Source of the DNA: Poecilobothrus nobilitatus
Lineage: Eukaryota; Arthropoda; Insecta; Diptera; Dolichopodidae
Length of the DNA: 64,000 bases
Direction: 5' to 3'
Assembly (NCBI GenBank): GCA_947095535.1
Contig: OX352772.1
Span: 33,065,445-33,129,444 of the forward strand
Of the stretch, positions 12,519-27,500 are shown piece by piece (the first letter of the stretch is position 1; every line of letters starts with the position of its first letter). A program made the translations under genes and the position numbers. Under the pieces are notes generated by a model. It saw only the letters and a program-made list of their open reading frames with translations, had not been told where the DNA came from and made no database searches.

Positions 12519-15500
12519 CATCTTCAAAAACAGAATAACGCATTAAGAGAAGTTAATGATGCCAGACTGCATTGTTATGAAACACTAGACATTTCAATAC
12601 AAGACTTGGAAAGGAAAAATGAAAAATTAAATAAAGAAAATATTAAATTACAAAATAAACAAAAAACGTAAGTATTAATACAAAAAAAAAAAAAAAAGAC
12701 ATAAGGTTATTAAATAAATAACAAATATTGTAATTTTATAGAATTTATATGTATGTAATTAATTATATAAAATATAGATTTAAGAATATTTTAAAAAATT
12801 AAATTTTAAATTATATGTAAAATATTGTCTTCAACATTTTAAATGTCACACACAGTAGAAATCATTTCTTTATTAGATTCAAAAGAATTTAAAAAAAAGA
12901 AAAGTATTGAAAGGAAATCAAAAAGTGTATGTCTCCTTTTTTTTTAAAAGCTATTAAAAATCTAAAGTTAAAATGTAATCAATGTAAAACCACTTACTAT
13001 CAATGTAAAACCTTTTGTAAATTTTTTTTTTCATTCTGTTATCTTAACAAAATCTTACGCAGAGAACTTCAAATCAAAAAATGATTTGTGATGGAATATT
13101 AAAGTATCAATTATAGTTAATTGGTACTCCCAACCTTGCCGAAATATAGGAACTACTTATCTTTCCTATATATATCTTTCTGGTGTTCTCCGTCCTTTTC
13201 TTTCGGACAGAGAACACATATCTTTCGGTGTTCTTCGTTATAATATACAGAAATTCTAGGAATCAATCAACTTGCATTTGCCACTACAATAATTTAAGTT
13301 CAAAATTTCTTCTTCTTATTTCTTTTCCTTTCCTTATTCTACTCCTCAATCATTAGACTGTTTAATTAGGGTTATTATTATCCCAGTTTACAGTTAGGGT
13401 TATTATATTGGCTACGGCGGATCTGGTTTTAGTGATTAAAAATCTCACACTCCCATGGGGGCTTAGGTTTTCTTGGTATCTTTTGAAAATGTACAACTTC
13501 CACAGGAGAAAAAAAAAGTTAATGAACATCTACATTGTTACTATAGATTATTTATAATTCAAATGTCATTTATTTTGTTTTTTTAATGTTAAGAAGTTCA
13601 ATTAAAGAATAAGAATTCGTTCTTCTAACCATTATTTTATTTCCTTTTAAGTAAATTATATTACAACTTTTTTATAAATTATATTATAAAAAATAATATA
13701 AAATAAATCTAAAAAGTTGTTGTTGGGGGCCTCGGTGCTCTAGTGGGTAAGAGCGTATAAAATACGCTCTAAACACCGGAAGAGTGTGGCTTCGAATTTC
13801 ACACACGTCGTAAGAATATTTCCCCCTTACGACATGTACAGTCACGCCTGAAAAGCAAAGGCTGTGTAATTTCCTTGTTACATTTATGTGGCAGGGAAAT
13901 GCACTAAAAAAAAATGAGTTCATTTTGAACATATTCGATTCTTACCATAGGGTAAGGTTTTATACCAAACGCAAATGACAGAATTATCAATTTCGCGTAA
14001 AGGATTTTTTTTACCTTACTTTCTTTAATAAAAAATTTTATCTGATATAATTTTTGTAGCAGTTTTAAAAATAAAGAGAAAAAGGAATCAATATGGTTAA
14101 CATTTTTTGTAAATATTTAGATCTGGCTTCCAAAAGAAAAAGGTGTCTGAAGAAATTTGTATTAAATAATCTATTTGATCTGTTATAGTTTGGCATAATT
14201 GATATACAGTATTTTTATAAGCGCTGACATTGATTAAATTAAGATAACTGTAGACTCTGGTTATAACAACAAAACCTAAACTGTCTTAAGTGTACATCTA
14301 CAGATCTCCCTTTATTTACCTATCTAGTATTGATCTACCTAATGATATCAAGTATAACGTTTATTTCATTTATTTTAAGAAATTATAACGGCAATAAAAT
14401 GATAAAAAAAAATAGTGTTCTGTTATTGTACACTTTAGCTATAAGTAAGCTAAGCTAGCTCATACAGTAAATAAAACGTTTAAATATTAACACAAGTTAA
14501 TACTATTAAAATATTTAGATAGACATATAAATAATTTTTGAAATTTATTTAATAAATATTTTTAATATTAAAGAAAATAACTCTAAATTACTCATTATTA
14601 AAAAAAAAAAAAAAAATTATTATACAAAATTATTTTTCTTAAACTTTTTTTTCCTTTTTTTTTATACCATTTTTCAATTATAGACTTACAGAGGCACACG
14701 AAAATTTAGAAAGAGAACGTGATGAATTCCTCAGAAATATTGAAGACTTAAAAAAATCATTACATTCAGAACGTAAACGTATTCAAAAATTAATAGAAGA
14801 AAAAAATAATAAAAATGATGATAATCAAGTTAAATTACGATCAAATATATTTACATCATCATCAGAATATAATGATGATGAAGTTGATGTAAGTTGAAAT
14901 ACATAATTCAAAAAAAAATTCTTTAATAATAATAATAATAATTATATAATTTAAAATATTTTACGTAAAAATAGGGATTTAATCCAAATACAACACAACC
15001 TGAACATTGTAGTTATGCATTCCAATCACCTGGACATCAAGATAAAAATTCAACTGATATTAGTAATAAATCAACAAATGATTTATTAGAATCTCTTAAT
15101 TTAAGTCATATAACATCAGAAGAAAATGAAGAAATTATAAGAGAATTAGATTCAACAAAGAAAGCGTATCGTGCTGAACAGCATAAATGTCAAGAATTAG
15201 AAGATCAAATATTTAGTCTGAGTAAATATTTTTAAATTTTTTATTATATAAAATTATTTAAAAAAAAAAAAAAAATTGTTATAATATAACAATTGTAATT
15301 TTTGTAATATTTTTAGTACGAGAAAATCAGTCATTACAAGGAAAACTTGCTCAAAGTAATGTTAACGAAGATTTAAAATCATTACAATCAGTTCAAGATG
15401 AACTGTCTATATTGGATGAAGTTAGGTAAGAAAAATATTTTATTTAGATTATTTAAACATTTTTTAATTAATAACTTTAACGTTCCTATAATAAAAATTT

Positions 15501-18500
15501 TTTTAATTATAGTTCTTAAACTATATATATACATATATGTAATAATTGTAAAAAATGGAAATTTCCATTAAAAATATTTATTTGAAAAAGAAAATTGTTT
15601 CAAAATCTAAGCTTTTTCTAAATAATTAGGTTATATTATCACATATATTTTGAATGTTTTTATAAACAGTATAAAAATTTTTAACAAAGACTCAAGTTAA
15701 AAGAAATTTAAATTTCATAATACCAAAATATTTTTGGAGTAAAAATATCATCTGCTCGGTCTCCGCTTTTCTTTATTTACATTAACAACAAGAAATTGTT
15801 TACAGACAAAAGTGCATATAAAAGCAATAAATTTTACTTGTGGGACTATCTATTGACTTTTTATTGTGGGACTATTATTTATTTTAGAATTTACTTCCTG
15901 TTATGTTATAGTAAATTTTAAGATAATTTTATTAATTATCTTATTTTTTACAAATAAAATTTTATAATAATTAAACATTCGGAATCTCTGTACAATTTGT
16001 ATAAATTTCAATAATTTACTTCCAGCTATATTTTTATGACTGAGTTTTCTATTCATTTTTAAAATAAATAAAAATTTTATATTATTTTATGTATGATTTA
16101 AATAGAATAGAAGGAACTATTGCGCAATCAACCTAGTATAGCGAAAAAAATAAAAATCAGATGATCACATTAAAAATTTTGTAACCGTCATAATTGTATT
16201 TTAAAAATCTAAGAAATAATCTAAAAAAAAAAGAAAAGACAGATAAGTTCTGTACTTTTTTATTTCGACAAAATTTAATATCAAATACGTTTCACATATT
16301 AGACTTTCATCAGACTTGGATTAGACTAAATCCATTCAGATTTAATCGTAAATTCAGTATATGAAGTGCTATGGACATGTTCAATTAAACTAATTTTTTT
16401 TATATTAAATTTTACCTCTTATTAAAAATTGAATATTACAAGTATATTCTTGTAAAAAAAAAAAAATTCTGGAAATACAATAAAAAAAAAATTTTTATAA
16501 CAAAACGATAGTTTTTCTTTTTTTTAAATTTAGAATTTCTAAACTGAACAATAACTAAAAAATATTTTTTTAGTATAAATAAAATTAAATAAAAAAAAAA
16601 ATAAATTATTTTCACAATTGTAGACAAGGCCGAATGTGCACCCGATGTTTACGTTCTATTGATGAGCGTACAAATTTGGATGAAGCTTCATCAATTGCTC
16701 CAACAGAAGATGATGATGATCGAAGTTTATTAGATATTGAACAAGAACGAATTTATCATTCTGCTTTAACAGTGAAGGTATGGTTCAAAATATATATTAT
16801 TATATATTATAGAAAATTATTGTATTATATATATATATACATATATCTAAATATTATAATATATAAGAAGTGATAATATTTATATATAAATATAACATTA
16901 AATTTCTTTTAACCATATAAAAATAATAAAATAATATAATTATATCGGAATCTTATCTAATATTTTTATAGGACAAGATACAATTAATTTTTTTTTTTTT
17001 TTTTATTATCACTTCTTAATATTATTAGAGGAAAAAAAAATAATTTTGTTGGAAACTAATACTCATAATATATTATACATACTTTATTAAATAAATCAAA
17101 ATAATCTTTTACCCGAAATAAAATCGAAATTTTAGGCCACATTAATAAAATATAAATCTTAAAGATTTTAATTTAATTTTATTTATAAAAAAAAAAAAAA
17201 AAAAAAATAACATTACAAAATATAGATTTTATTTCGGATTTGTATAGTTAAACTTTAATGAACTTATTACATACAATATGTAAAATATCTTGTATATATA
17301 TAATATTTTATTGCACATATAATTTTTCTAAAACAAAAAAAAAAAAAATTTACATACTTACTTTAAAAAATATTTAACATAAAATTTAATAGCATGAAAT
17401 TGAATTTATATTTAAAAATTAAAATTAATTTTTACTAATTTGTATAATTTTTTTTTTTTGTAGATTAAAAAAATTATTTAATTTGAAATTATTTATTAAT
17501 TAAATCATAAATGTTAAAAAAATTAAGTAGATATTAAAATGCTTAGCTTATTATAAAATTATAGTAGAAATTTTTTTATACATATGTAATTTGAAATTAA
17601 AAATCATTGCATGTACACCGTATATAGTTTGTATAATTTATACAAATCATAATTTTTTAATCAGTGCTCATATGTTATTTAAAATTATTTTTAAAATTAA
17701 AAGAATAAAATTATTTTTTTAAAATATTACCAGAGACTACATAGAGATGTACAAATTCATACAAAAATTTGTACTAATTTTTTTTCAAACGGGCCAGCTA
17801 AAACTGGCTAGTTTTAAAAATCTTAAAGCACAGAAATATTTAGTTTGTGTCATAGCTAAAAGAATTTAGCGAAAACCAGAATCTTCTGTAAAATCTGGTG
17901 TAAAATGATCATTCATATATTTTATGCATTTACAAAATTTTTTTATCCTTGTGATTATTAAACTTTTTAAAGCAAAGCGATGACAAAATAACTTTTAAAA
18001 TAGAAAAATAAGGCAAAAATGGGAAAATATATTTGAGAAAATATATATTTAATATGTCGAGTAGAAACGTAAATTTTCAATATGATAATGAAGACATTCT
18101 AAATACCACTTTACAAAAAATATGGAACATTTAGCTAAATATTTCATATAGAAAAAAATTAAATAAAAATAGATTATTTTATAATGTTGACTTTTCTAAA
18201 AACAACAAGAAAAAACATTTCAAGGTTATCATTCATATGCATTCAGTATTTCACTACTACAAGCAGAATTTTTTGAATGTATGAAATGGTATATCGTATA
18301 TTATATGGTATCAGAATGTTATCTATTTTATGAAAATCATTTGATTTAACTGCATTATTTATTTAACTAGATTTAACTGATTTAATATACAGTATCCAGC
18401 AAAAGTAATGGTAATTTAAAAAAATATATATAGAAAAGCAATAAAATAATATAGGCGTTCGAATTTTTTCTAATAATATTTTTAACTTTATAACTTCAGG

Positions 18501-21500
18501 GAAAAACAAACAAACAAAGTAACAAAATTTTTTGTATTATGATTTTATTTTATTTTTTGATCTCATGACTCATATTGTTATATTGTTATATAACGGTATA
18601 GCTACATATATATGTGGGTATTTTTTGAAGATAATATAATATACCTAGGTATCAAATAAAAATAACTGAAATAAAAAATAATGCTTTAAAATTCTTCTAA
18701 ACATTTTTTTAATTAAAAATTATTCCAATTAGAAAAGTGGCATGACATTTGCTGGATACTGTAAATATTCATAAAAATTATCAAATCATATCAAATTGGA
18801 ACATAATTACATTTACACAAAACAAAATATAAATATGTATTGATTTTTGAATCATATTGAAATACATATATAAAAAATGCCGATAGTATTTATGTGTATT
18901 TCTATTTCTATTTAATTTTGATTCACACACACTTTCACAATTTAATAAGCATGTAGGCAAGCTGGTTCAAGTAATATAAATGCATAATATGGCATAATGC
19001 ATATATAATATAAAAATTATATTAGATACTGATCAGATCATGTATATCATAATATGTCATCTGATATCATATGATCATATTCATATACGTATGTTACTTG
19101 TTATTTCTATCATCCATACCAATCATACGAAAGTTCATTTATGTACATATATGAAAAAAAAAAATATCCGAGACCAAAACTTGCTTTAAGAAACTTTAAA
19201 AAAAAAAGTTGAAAAATGAGACTAAATTTCAAAATCGATATTGTAGCGACATCTAAACTTTTTTGTTGCCATTTGGACATCTCTATGTAGTCTCTGATAT
19301 TACTTAAATAAAAAATAAAACCAAATGTCTATAAATCTAAAGATACATAGTAATTATTTTAAAGTTAATTTTTAAATATCGTTTTGTGATTTGTTTTGCA
19401 TACTTATACTCGTATGTACAAATCTTTTTAAAGTATTCTTTAAATTTTATTTTAATTCAATAATGTTTGAATTTATCAGAAACTATTTACAAAAATCGGA
19501 TTCTTAAGGGAGCGGCACGAAATTTAATTTTTTTTTTTTTTAATTTTATGTGCCAAAATCTAACTATTTTCAAAATTTTATTTTGCAAAATCTTCTTTTT
19601 CCAATATCTTATTTTTTTTTTTTTTAGTAAATCTTATTTTTTTTTTTTCGAAAAATCTCGAATGGAAAAAAATTTTGAAAATCAGAAACTGGAAAGTAAA
19701 AAATTTGAAAAATTATCTTCAAAAAAATAAATCACAAATTTCTAATATCGAAATTAGGAGAGATTTTAGATTTGGATTCAAAATCAAAGTTGTACGTTAT
19801 TTCCAGAATATTTACAAAAAGAAATAATTTTTATTCGTGATTTTGTTTTCCAGATTTTTTATTAACGCGAGATTTTTTTTTTTCAAATTTTTATTTTTTA
19901 AGTTTTTTTTTTCGAGATTTTGTGTTATTTTGCTTTCTAGATATCGGAATATTCTTTAATTTTTTATTAAATTAATATACATATATACATATATCTCTAC
20001 CTATATGATACTAATTTTGATTGAGAGACGTATAGAAAATCCCCGAGGACTATATTCCTAAAACTGAAATCTTCAAAAACAAAATTCTTATAAACAAAAT
20101 GCCCAAAGGGAATTAATTTACATAAATTTTGTTTGACAACATATAAATGTATCAAATTATCTGTCTTTTATGTAAAGGAATACATATTAATTAACAAGGG
20201 CCTCGGTGACCTAGTGAGTAAGAGCGTATAAAATACGCTGTAAACACCGAGGGAGTGTGGGTTCGAATCCCACACACGTCGTAAGAATTATTCCCCCTTA
20301 CGACATTTTCAGCCACGTCTGAACGGGAAAGGCTGTGTAATTTCCTATTTTCCATTTATATCTATCTAAATCTCTTCCGATTTCAGTTAACGTCTTTTTT
20401 ACAATGTTTATATCTATAAAATATCGATTGAAATCATAAGTATGGAAAATTTTGAGCTTTTTAACCTTTAAGTTAAGTTAAAGCGTTGTTGAACTGAGAA
20501 AACGTCATAATAGCTATATCGTAATGAAGCCTATTTAAAACCCCTATATTATATCAAGTCCATTAAAAACAATAAGTTTTATATTGACAAAAATTATAGA
20601 ATTTCGATTATAATTTGAAAATGTTTGAACGATGAAGTTTAACTTTAAAACATCTAATTAATTATAAGGAAAAAAATATTTTCAGTACAATTAAATTTAA
20701 ATAAATCTTTTTTTTATAGACATTTGGTGTATATATGTATTAAAATTATTTATTTTAAATACGTATGTACATATAATGTAGTATGTAGAATAATTGAACA
20801 TTAATTTACCTAATTTCTTAACTAATGTCTATACTTTTAATAATTATTAATCAAATCAGTAAAATCCAGATTTGATAAATGACAAATTTTTTTTTTTTTG
20901 CAAGTTACACATTTTGTATCTCCATATATTTACTTATTTATAAATAATGGTCTCATCACTTTGTTTAGGATCCATTAAATTAAAATTTTACATCATTTTT
21001 AGTTAAATGATTTATATTGTACTTATTTTTTTTTAAAGCTTTTTTAAAATGTTCTTTGGTCAACGATAATTTCAATAAGAAATCAGATTCAAAATAAATT
21101 TCCAAAAATAATATATGTATGTATGTACATTCCATACATACATATATGTATGATGAAATGTATACATAAATATGATTTTTGATATTATTGATAAAGAAGG
21201 TAGGCGCCAATTAGGCGAAATTACAGAAAATCAAAAATCCTTTTAAATATCTACCAATCCTAAACTTTTTCATAGTCATATGAAATGCATTAAGAATCCC
21301 TCAATTAAAAGAAATACCTACTATATAATTAATATGCCTATATGATATTATACACATATATATTATGTGACACTCGATATTGAGTCAAATGCACTAAACT
21401 TTTTATAAAACTTCTTCAACTCAAATTTCGCTTTTTCAAACAAAAATTTCATATTCAAAAAGATACAAAAATTTCATTTCAAGCTCAGTTTTATGCATTC

Positions 21501-24500
21501 GATCCAATGTTTTTATTTGGTTTTTGTTTTAATACTCTACAGACGAGAAAACTTAACCGATCTTTACTTTACTTTAAAAACGTTGATAAATTCAGCAATA
21601 TAACAGTTGTATTTGACATTTATGTAATAAGTATTTCAGTTATTCAATATTTACAGTTACTTTAAATCATTACAAAACATAAACAAATAATTTTAATAAA
21701 AAATTTTAACACTTAATAAAAAATTTAAAAAAAAAAAAAAAACAAAAAAAGGATCATTTTTATTATTAGATAATTTTAAAAATTTGAGATTTTAACATAA
21801 TTATTATATACTTTATTTAACACACTACTGGCAACAAAAAAAAAAAAGAGCAATAATGTAAAAATAAAAAACTAAATACATAATTTAATTTTAATAATAT
21901 TCAAAACAAAACAAACCAAAAAAAAAAACACAATAACAAAACTTTTGTTTTTCAAAGTCAAAAATAAAAAACCCAAAAATATTTCTTTATAAATATTTTA
22001 TTTAAAACAAAATAAATACAAAGTATATATATATATATATATATGTATATTATGTTATAAACCTAACCTATAATATAATTATAGGCGGAATGTGTGATTT
22101 GTTCAAAAACAACAAAGTACCTGCATGTGTTGCCTATACAATTAGATCAAATAATGATTGAATTATGGAACAAAATGAAAAATTTACCATTATTCCGATG
22201 GATGTTGAAAATCTTACAATGGCCAGCATTAGTCATTTATCGTATGATTAGTTTACCACAAGATGATTATTTTAGTTTTATGTAGAATATTTTTATTTAT
22301 TTATTATTTTTTTTTTTTTTTAATTTTCGTATTTCTTATTGTTTTTCTTTATGTAGAAAAAATTTATAATTTTAAAGTTTATACTTTTTTTTTTTTTTTT
22401 TCTTTGTTTTAATTTTAGTTTTTGTTATTAATTTTTGTTATATTAATAAGAAATGATAAAAATGAAATATAAATTTTCTGTTTAAAAGAAAATATACATA
22501 CTTAATTTAAAAAAAAAAAAAAACCAAGTAAAAAAAATAATGATAAAGAAAATTAATTTGATTTATAACTTTTGATTTAACATTAAATTGAGAAAATGTT
22601 TTATTTATGGTTTTTTGTTGATTTGGATGTGGGTTATTTATATATATGTATATATATACTGTATATAATGTACCTTAATTTTTTTTTTTTTTCTGTTTTT
22701 ATTCATTTATCCGTTATATATTTGTTTTTTAATTTAATTAAAATTTTCTCTTTTTTTTATTTTCTTTTCCTTTAAATATTAAAACAAAAATAAAATAAAA
22801 ATAAATTGACTTCTAATCTAACTGTATATGTATATAAATCTTTTCTATAAATTGTCAATAAAATTACTTTCCTGAAAAATGTCAAAAAAAAAAGTATCTG
22901 TCAGATCAAAGAGCGCTTAATAAAATTTTTTAACTTTTAAGAAAGAAAAAAATAAATAAATAAAACAAAAATGATGAGAAATAATTTAAAAAATTTGCCA
23001 TTTAATAAATACATATGTATATACAATTAATGATAACATTGAACAAAGTAGGTTTCTCAAATTACATTAAGTCAATACAATATTTTCTCATTTCTCGTAT
23101 TAGTCGTACAAAGAAGAATATAAAAGTAAATATAATATACATATTATGATAATTATATTAATACATAAAAGATACTTAAAAAAATTTAATCAATGCAATA
23201 TTATAAATCGTAAAATTTATACATTATTAATAAATATGCTATATTACATAATAATATATGTACATATATAGATACAAACAATATGTCAATTTAATTTCAA
23301 TAAGTAATTTTTATTGTAATTACATATAGATACTTATATATATATATACCATATAGTATTTTAAACTATCGTCAATAAGTTATAATTAGATATTAATTTT
23401 TTTAAATAAAATATATATATAGATAAAAACTATATAGTAGTATAAGTTTAACCAATTACCTTTCAAAAAATTCCTATTTTTCTAAAAAAAACTCTTAACT
23501 ATTCAAATTGAATAGAACAGAATATAGACTACACATAATACTTAATTAAATTAATATAATCGAATTATTAAAAAAAAAAATAAATAAATTATTTATTCAA
23601 TTAGGTACTTATTTAAATGAATAAAAAATTCAATATGAAAAATCAAAATATACAGTATATAAATCAATAACAAAATTATTTGACTTTTTAATATATATAT
23701 ATATATATGCAATTACACATGCATATGCAAAATTAAAAAAAAAAAAAAAATTAATTTTATAAAATATAAAATAAAAATTTTTCGAAAAAAATATCCACAT
23801 CCATAATTAATAAATTTATTTTATTATTTTTCATTATTTTTTTTTTTTTTTTTATTATATAATTTGTTAATGATTAAAAATCATTTAATGTATAGAAAAT
23901 TCATTTGAAAAATAATATTATAATATATACATATATGTATATATTTTTTTTTTAATTATTTTTAAAATGAATTTAATTTATAATTATTTAAAATAATTAA
24001 TTATAATTTAATTTTTATGTTTATTTAATTGTTATAATTTTTAAGTTTAAAAATATTTAAAATGGAAAAAAAAAAAATAATATTATTTATTTATTATTAA
24101 TAAGAAAAAAAACAAAAAAAAAATGCAAAAGTGACAAATACAATAAATAAAGACATTTTTTATATCTATAAATTAATATAAAAGATTTTTTTATTTTTTA
24201 GTTTTTTTTTGTTTCCACCTTCGCCGCCTCCATTCATTCATAAACCAAATTTATCATTTTTTTTTTCTTTTATATTTTAATTAATTTGTTATTATTTCTT
24301 ATCATTAGAACAATTTTATTTATTTATTTATTTTTTTTTTTGTTTTTAGGCCATAACTGTATTACGTTTTTTATAAAATATTAATCAAATGATTTTTGCT
24401 GGCTTATTGTGCAGTTTCTTTAATATTTATTTATTTAGATTACATACATATATATACATATTATATTATTATAAATTTTATTAAATTAATATCTACTAAT

Positions 24501-27500
24501 AACATTATATTTATACATATTATATTATTACATATATATTGTTAAGAATTATTTATTTATTATTATTTTTATATACATATATAAGAAAAAAAACCTACAT
24601 ATAGGTGTGAAAAAAATTAATTTGAAAATATAGCATGTCATATTTTATTAGTATATATAAATATATTATAGTTTTTGGTATTGTTTTTCTATTTATCTTT
24701 TTTCTCTTTTTTTTTTTTTTATTTTTATTTTCTCTATGTGTGTTGTTTTTTTGTATACTGTAATATACTACTTTTAATTACATTTTTATTTTTGTGTGTG
24801 TTGTATAATGTTTATGTATACATATTTAAAAGAAATGGTAAAAGGAAAAATATTTATTTATACGTAATTATTTTCTATATTTATAATTTATTATTTGGTA
24901 AAGGTTATAGAAAAATTCTTAGGAATAGATTATAAAGAGTTTTTTTTTTTTTTTTTTTTTTTTATTTAATTTAATTTTATTTTTTTTTCCATTTTTAATT
25001 AAAAGATTTCTTTAAGGTTAAAATATTTTTAATTGAACAATACGTACTTATATTATTGTTGAAACCTTTTAAAAAAAATTAATACATAAACTTATAAGTA
25101 GTTATTTTACTACATAAGTAGTATCCACATTTAAAATTCACATTTCCATACATACAATTAAAATTCAGATTTTATATATATTATAAAATAAATCAATTCA
25201 AAATTCTAAAACAATAAGTACTAAAAATTCATCCGGATACAAAAACAAAAAAAGAAGAAAGATTATATTATAATGTATACAGGATCTTTAAGGGTTCTGT
25301 CTTGACCTTCCATATCACTCTAATCTAAAACGCTAATTTAAAACAATGTGAAATGAAAATTCCTACTACGCCTGATTATGATATGAGAATGATACTTATT
25401 GTAAAAATTGTCTTTTCATTTTAGAAGAACATAATATACAATATATAGAATTCCGTTTTACATTGTATATATATACTGTTAACATTTCGACAGAGAATTC
25501 CATTTTTTGATTTCATTATTATTGAATTCATTTAGTCTACAAAATCTTCTGAAACATACGAGATAAAAATTTTAGTGCAATCATTTTTATGCAAAGAAAA
25601 TCACATAAATAATTGAATTTAATTGCATAAATAAATACAAATATTTTAAATAAAATTTAAAAAGTGATGCTTACCTAAAAATATGCAATAGTTTAGTTTT
25701 CATCATTTATACAAGACGATATGGCATTTATTTTTGCAGCATATAGTTTCAATTAAATACTACATAGACTTTTTAATAGTAGAATTTTGAAATTTTCTAA
25801 AATAAATAAACATTTATAAATAATGAAATTTACAAATAAATTAAATAATTAAAATCTTTTCCTTAAAATAAAGTCAAATCCTTTGTGTTCAAATTTAAAT
25901 TTATTAATATGTTTCAATAAATTTCTCAAATATCTTCCAAATTACAACTGTTGTTGTTACATAGAAAAATAAATTTAAATTTAAAATTTATCTTAGTAAA
26001 AACGAATAAAATAAATATTTAATTTTATAACAAAAGAAAAAACTTGTATAAAACTAAGCAAGAAAGCCAGTAAATATCATATTATATCGTATTGAATTCA
26101 AAGATAAAAATTTTCTATTTTAAAAAAAAAAATTTTTTTATTTATTCACTTGTTTAAAGAAATTTAATTACAAATATTAAAATTACAACTAATAAATTTC
26201 GAAGTATAATACTTACTTTCAAATTTAAAAGGTTTATAATCGAAAGGATAATAGGAAAATAATCAATAAATCCCTTAAAATAAGAAAAGTTTTATACTTA
26301 AAAAAATTCATGGGAAAAAGAAAATTTAAATTCAAAAAGAAAAAAAAATTATAAATGTTTAAAAAAAAAATCAATAAATTTTTATAAATATCTTAAAAAA
26401 TTACTTATATTATTTTAAAATGTTAAATACACAATTTTCTTAATTTTCTATTTTTATTTTTAAATTTAAAACTTAAATAATATTTATATTACATAAAAAA
26501 ATTTTATTCTTAAATTAATTTATAAATGAAAAAAACTTATTTTACAGTTATCATCGTCACAAAAGGGCAGTTCAATCGATTTGCATGCAGATTGTGACAG
26601 TCCCAATCCATATCGTGAACTTTTGGAAAAATATGAAGCACTTGTTGAAATTCAAAGTCGTGGAGTTTTTCGTAAAAATTTCAATAATTTAAATCATAAC
26701 GAACAGCAACCATCTTTATCAGATGAATTACAATCATGTGGTTTTAATTGTTCTAATATTATTCCTATTGTTCCAATTACATCAACAGGAACAGATAATG
26801 AAAATTATATTGATGAAAATCAATTAAATCAAAATGCCATACTAAATGATAATTCCAGCTGTAATGGTAGTACAACAAATGAAACATTATCACAAGGTCG
26901 TATGAGTAGTACATCAGGTGGTTTAATTAATGAAAACTCTAAAATATCAAAATTACGTTCTACACCAACCGAAGCATTCTCTGAAGCTGAAACATCAAGT
27001 TCTGGTTTCTCTGATGAAACTAGTAATAAAAGTACACAAACTGATGATCGTCCTGGTTATTTTCTATGTTCAATTGGAGATGGTGAAGATTGTAAATTTA
27101 GTATTTATGATGATGTTAGTCCAGTTGATTCAAGATTTCGTAATCGTCCTGAATATCGTGAATTGTTTAAAGAAATTTTTGCAGTATTACGTAAAGCAGC
27201 TAAAAATAAAGAAGAAGGTGAAAAGTTACCATTACTTGATGATACAAATCCATCAACAAATCAATTAAATATTAATTCAACTGAAACAGATAAAGTACCA
27301 CCAGTAACACCATCAAATGAAGAATTACCAGATTTTGGTGATGATACACAATCTGTTGTTTCATCCGTTGTATCTGAACAATCAGTTGCCATGTCCGAAT
27401 GTATAACAAAAACTGAACGCAAATCAGCCAAAAAACATATTATTAATCAAGAAAATAAATCACCATTTGATAAACAAAATCAGCAAATTATTACAGAAAA

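Noticed and set aside
20197..20290. A genuine tRNA gene
   Set aside because: A and B boxes are present but there is no acceptor stem, and a palindrome replaces the anticodon arm; other copies share a long non-tRNA body, so it is a SINE head.
26930..27268. Second open frame overlapping the long last exon, and the minus-strand frame at 27875-28117
   Set aside because: Shadows of the CAA/AAT-rich coding exon in other frames.
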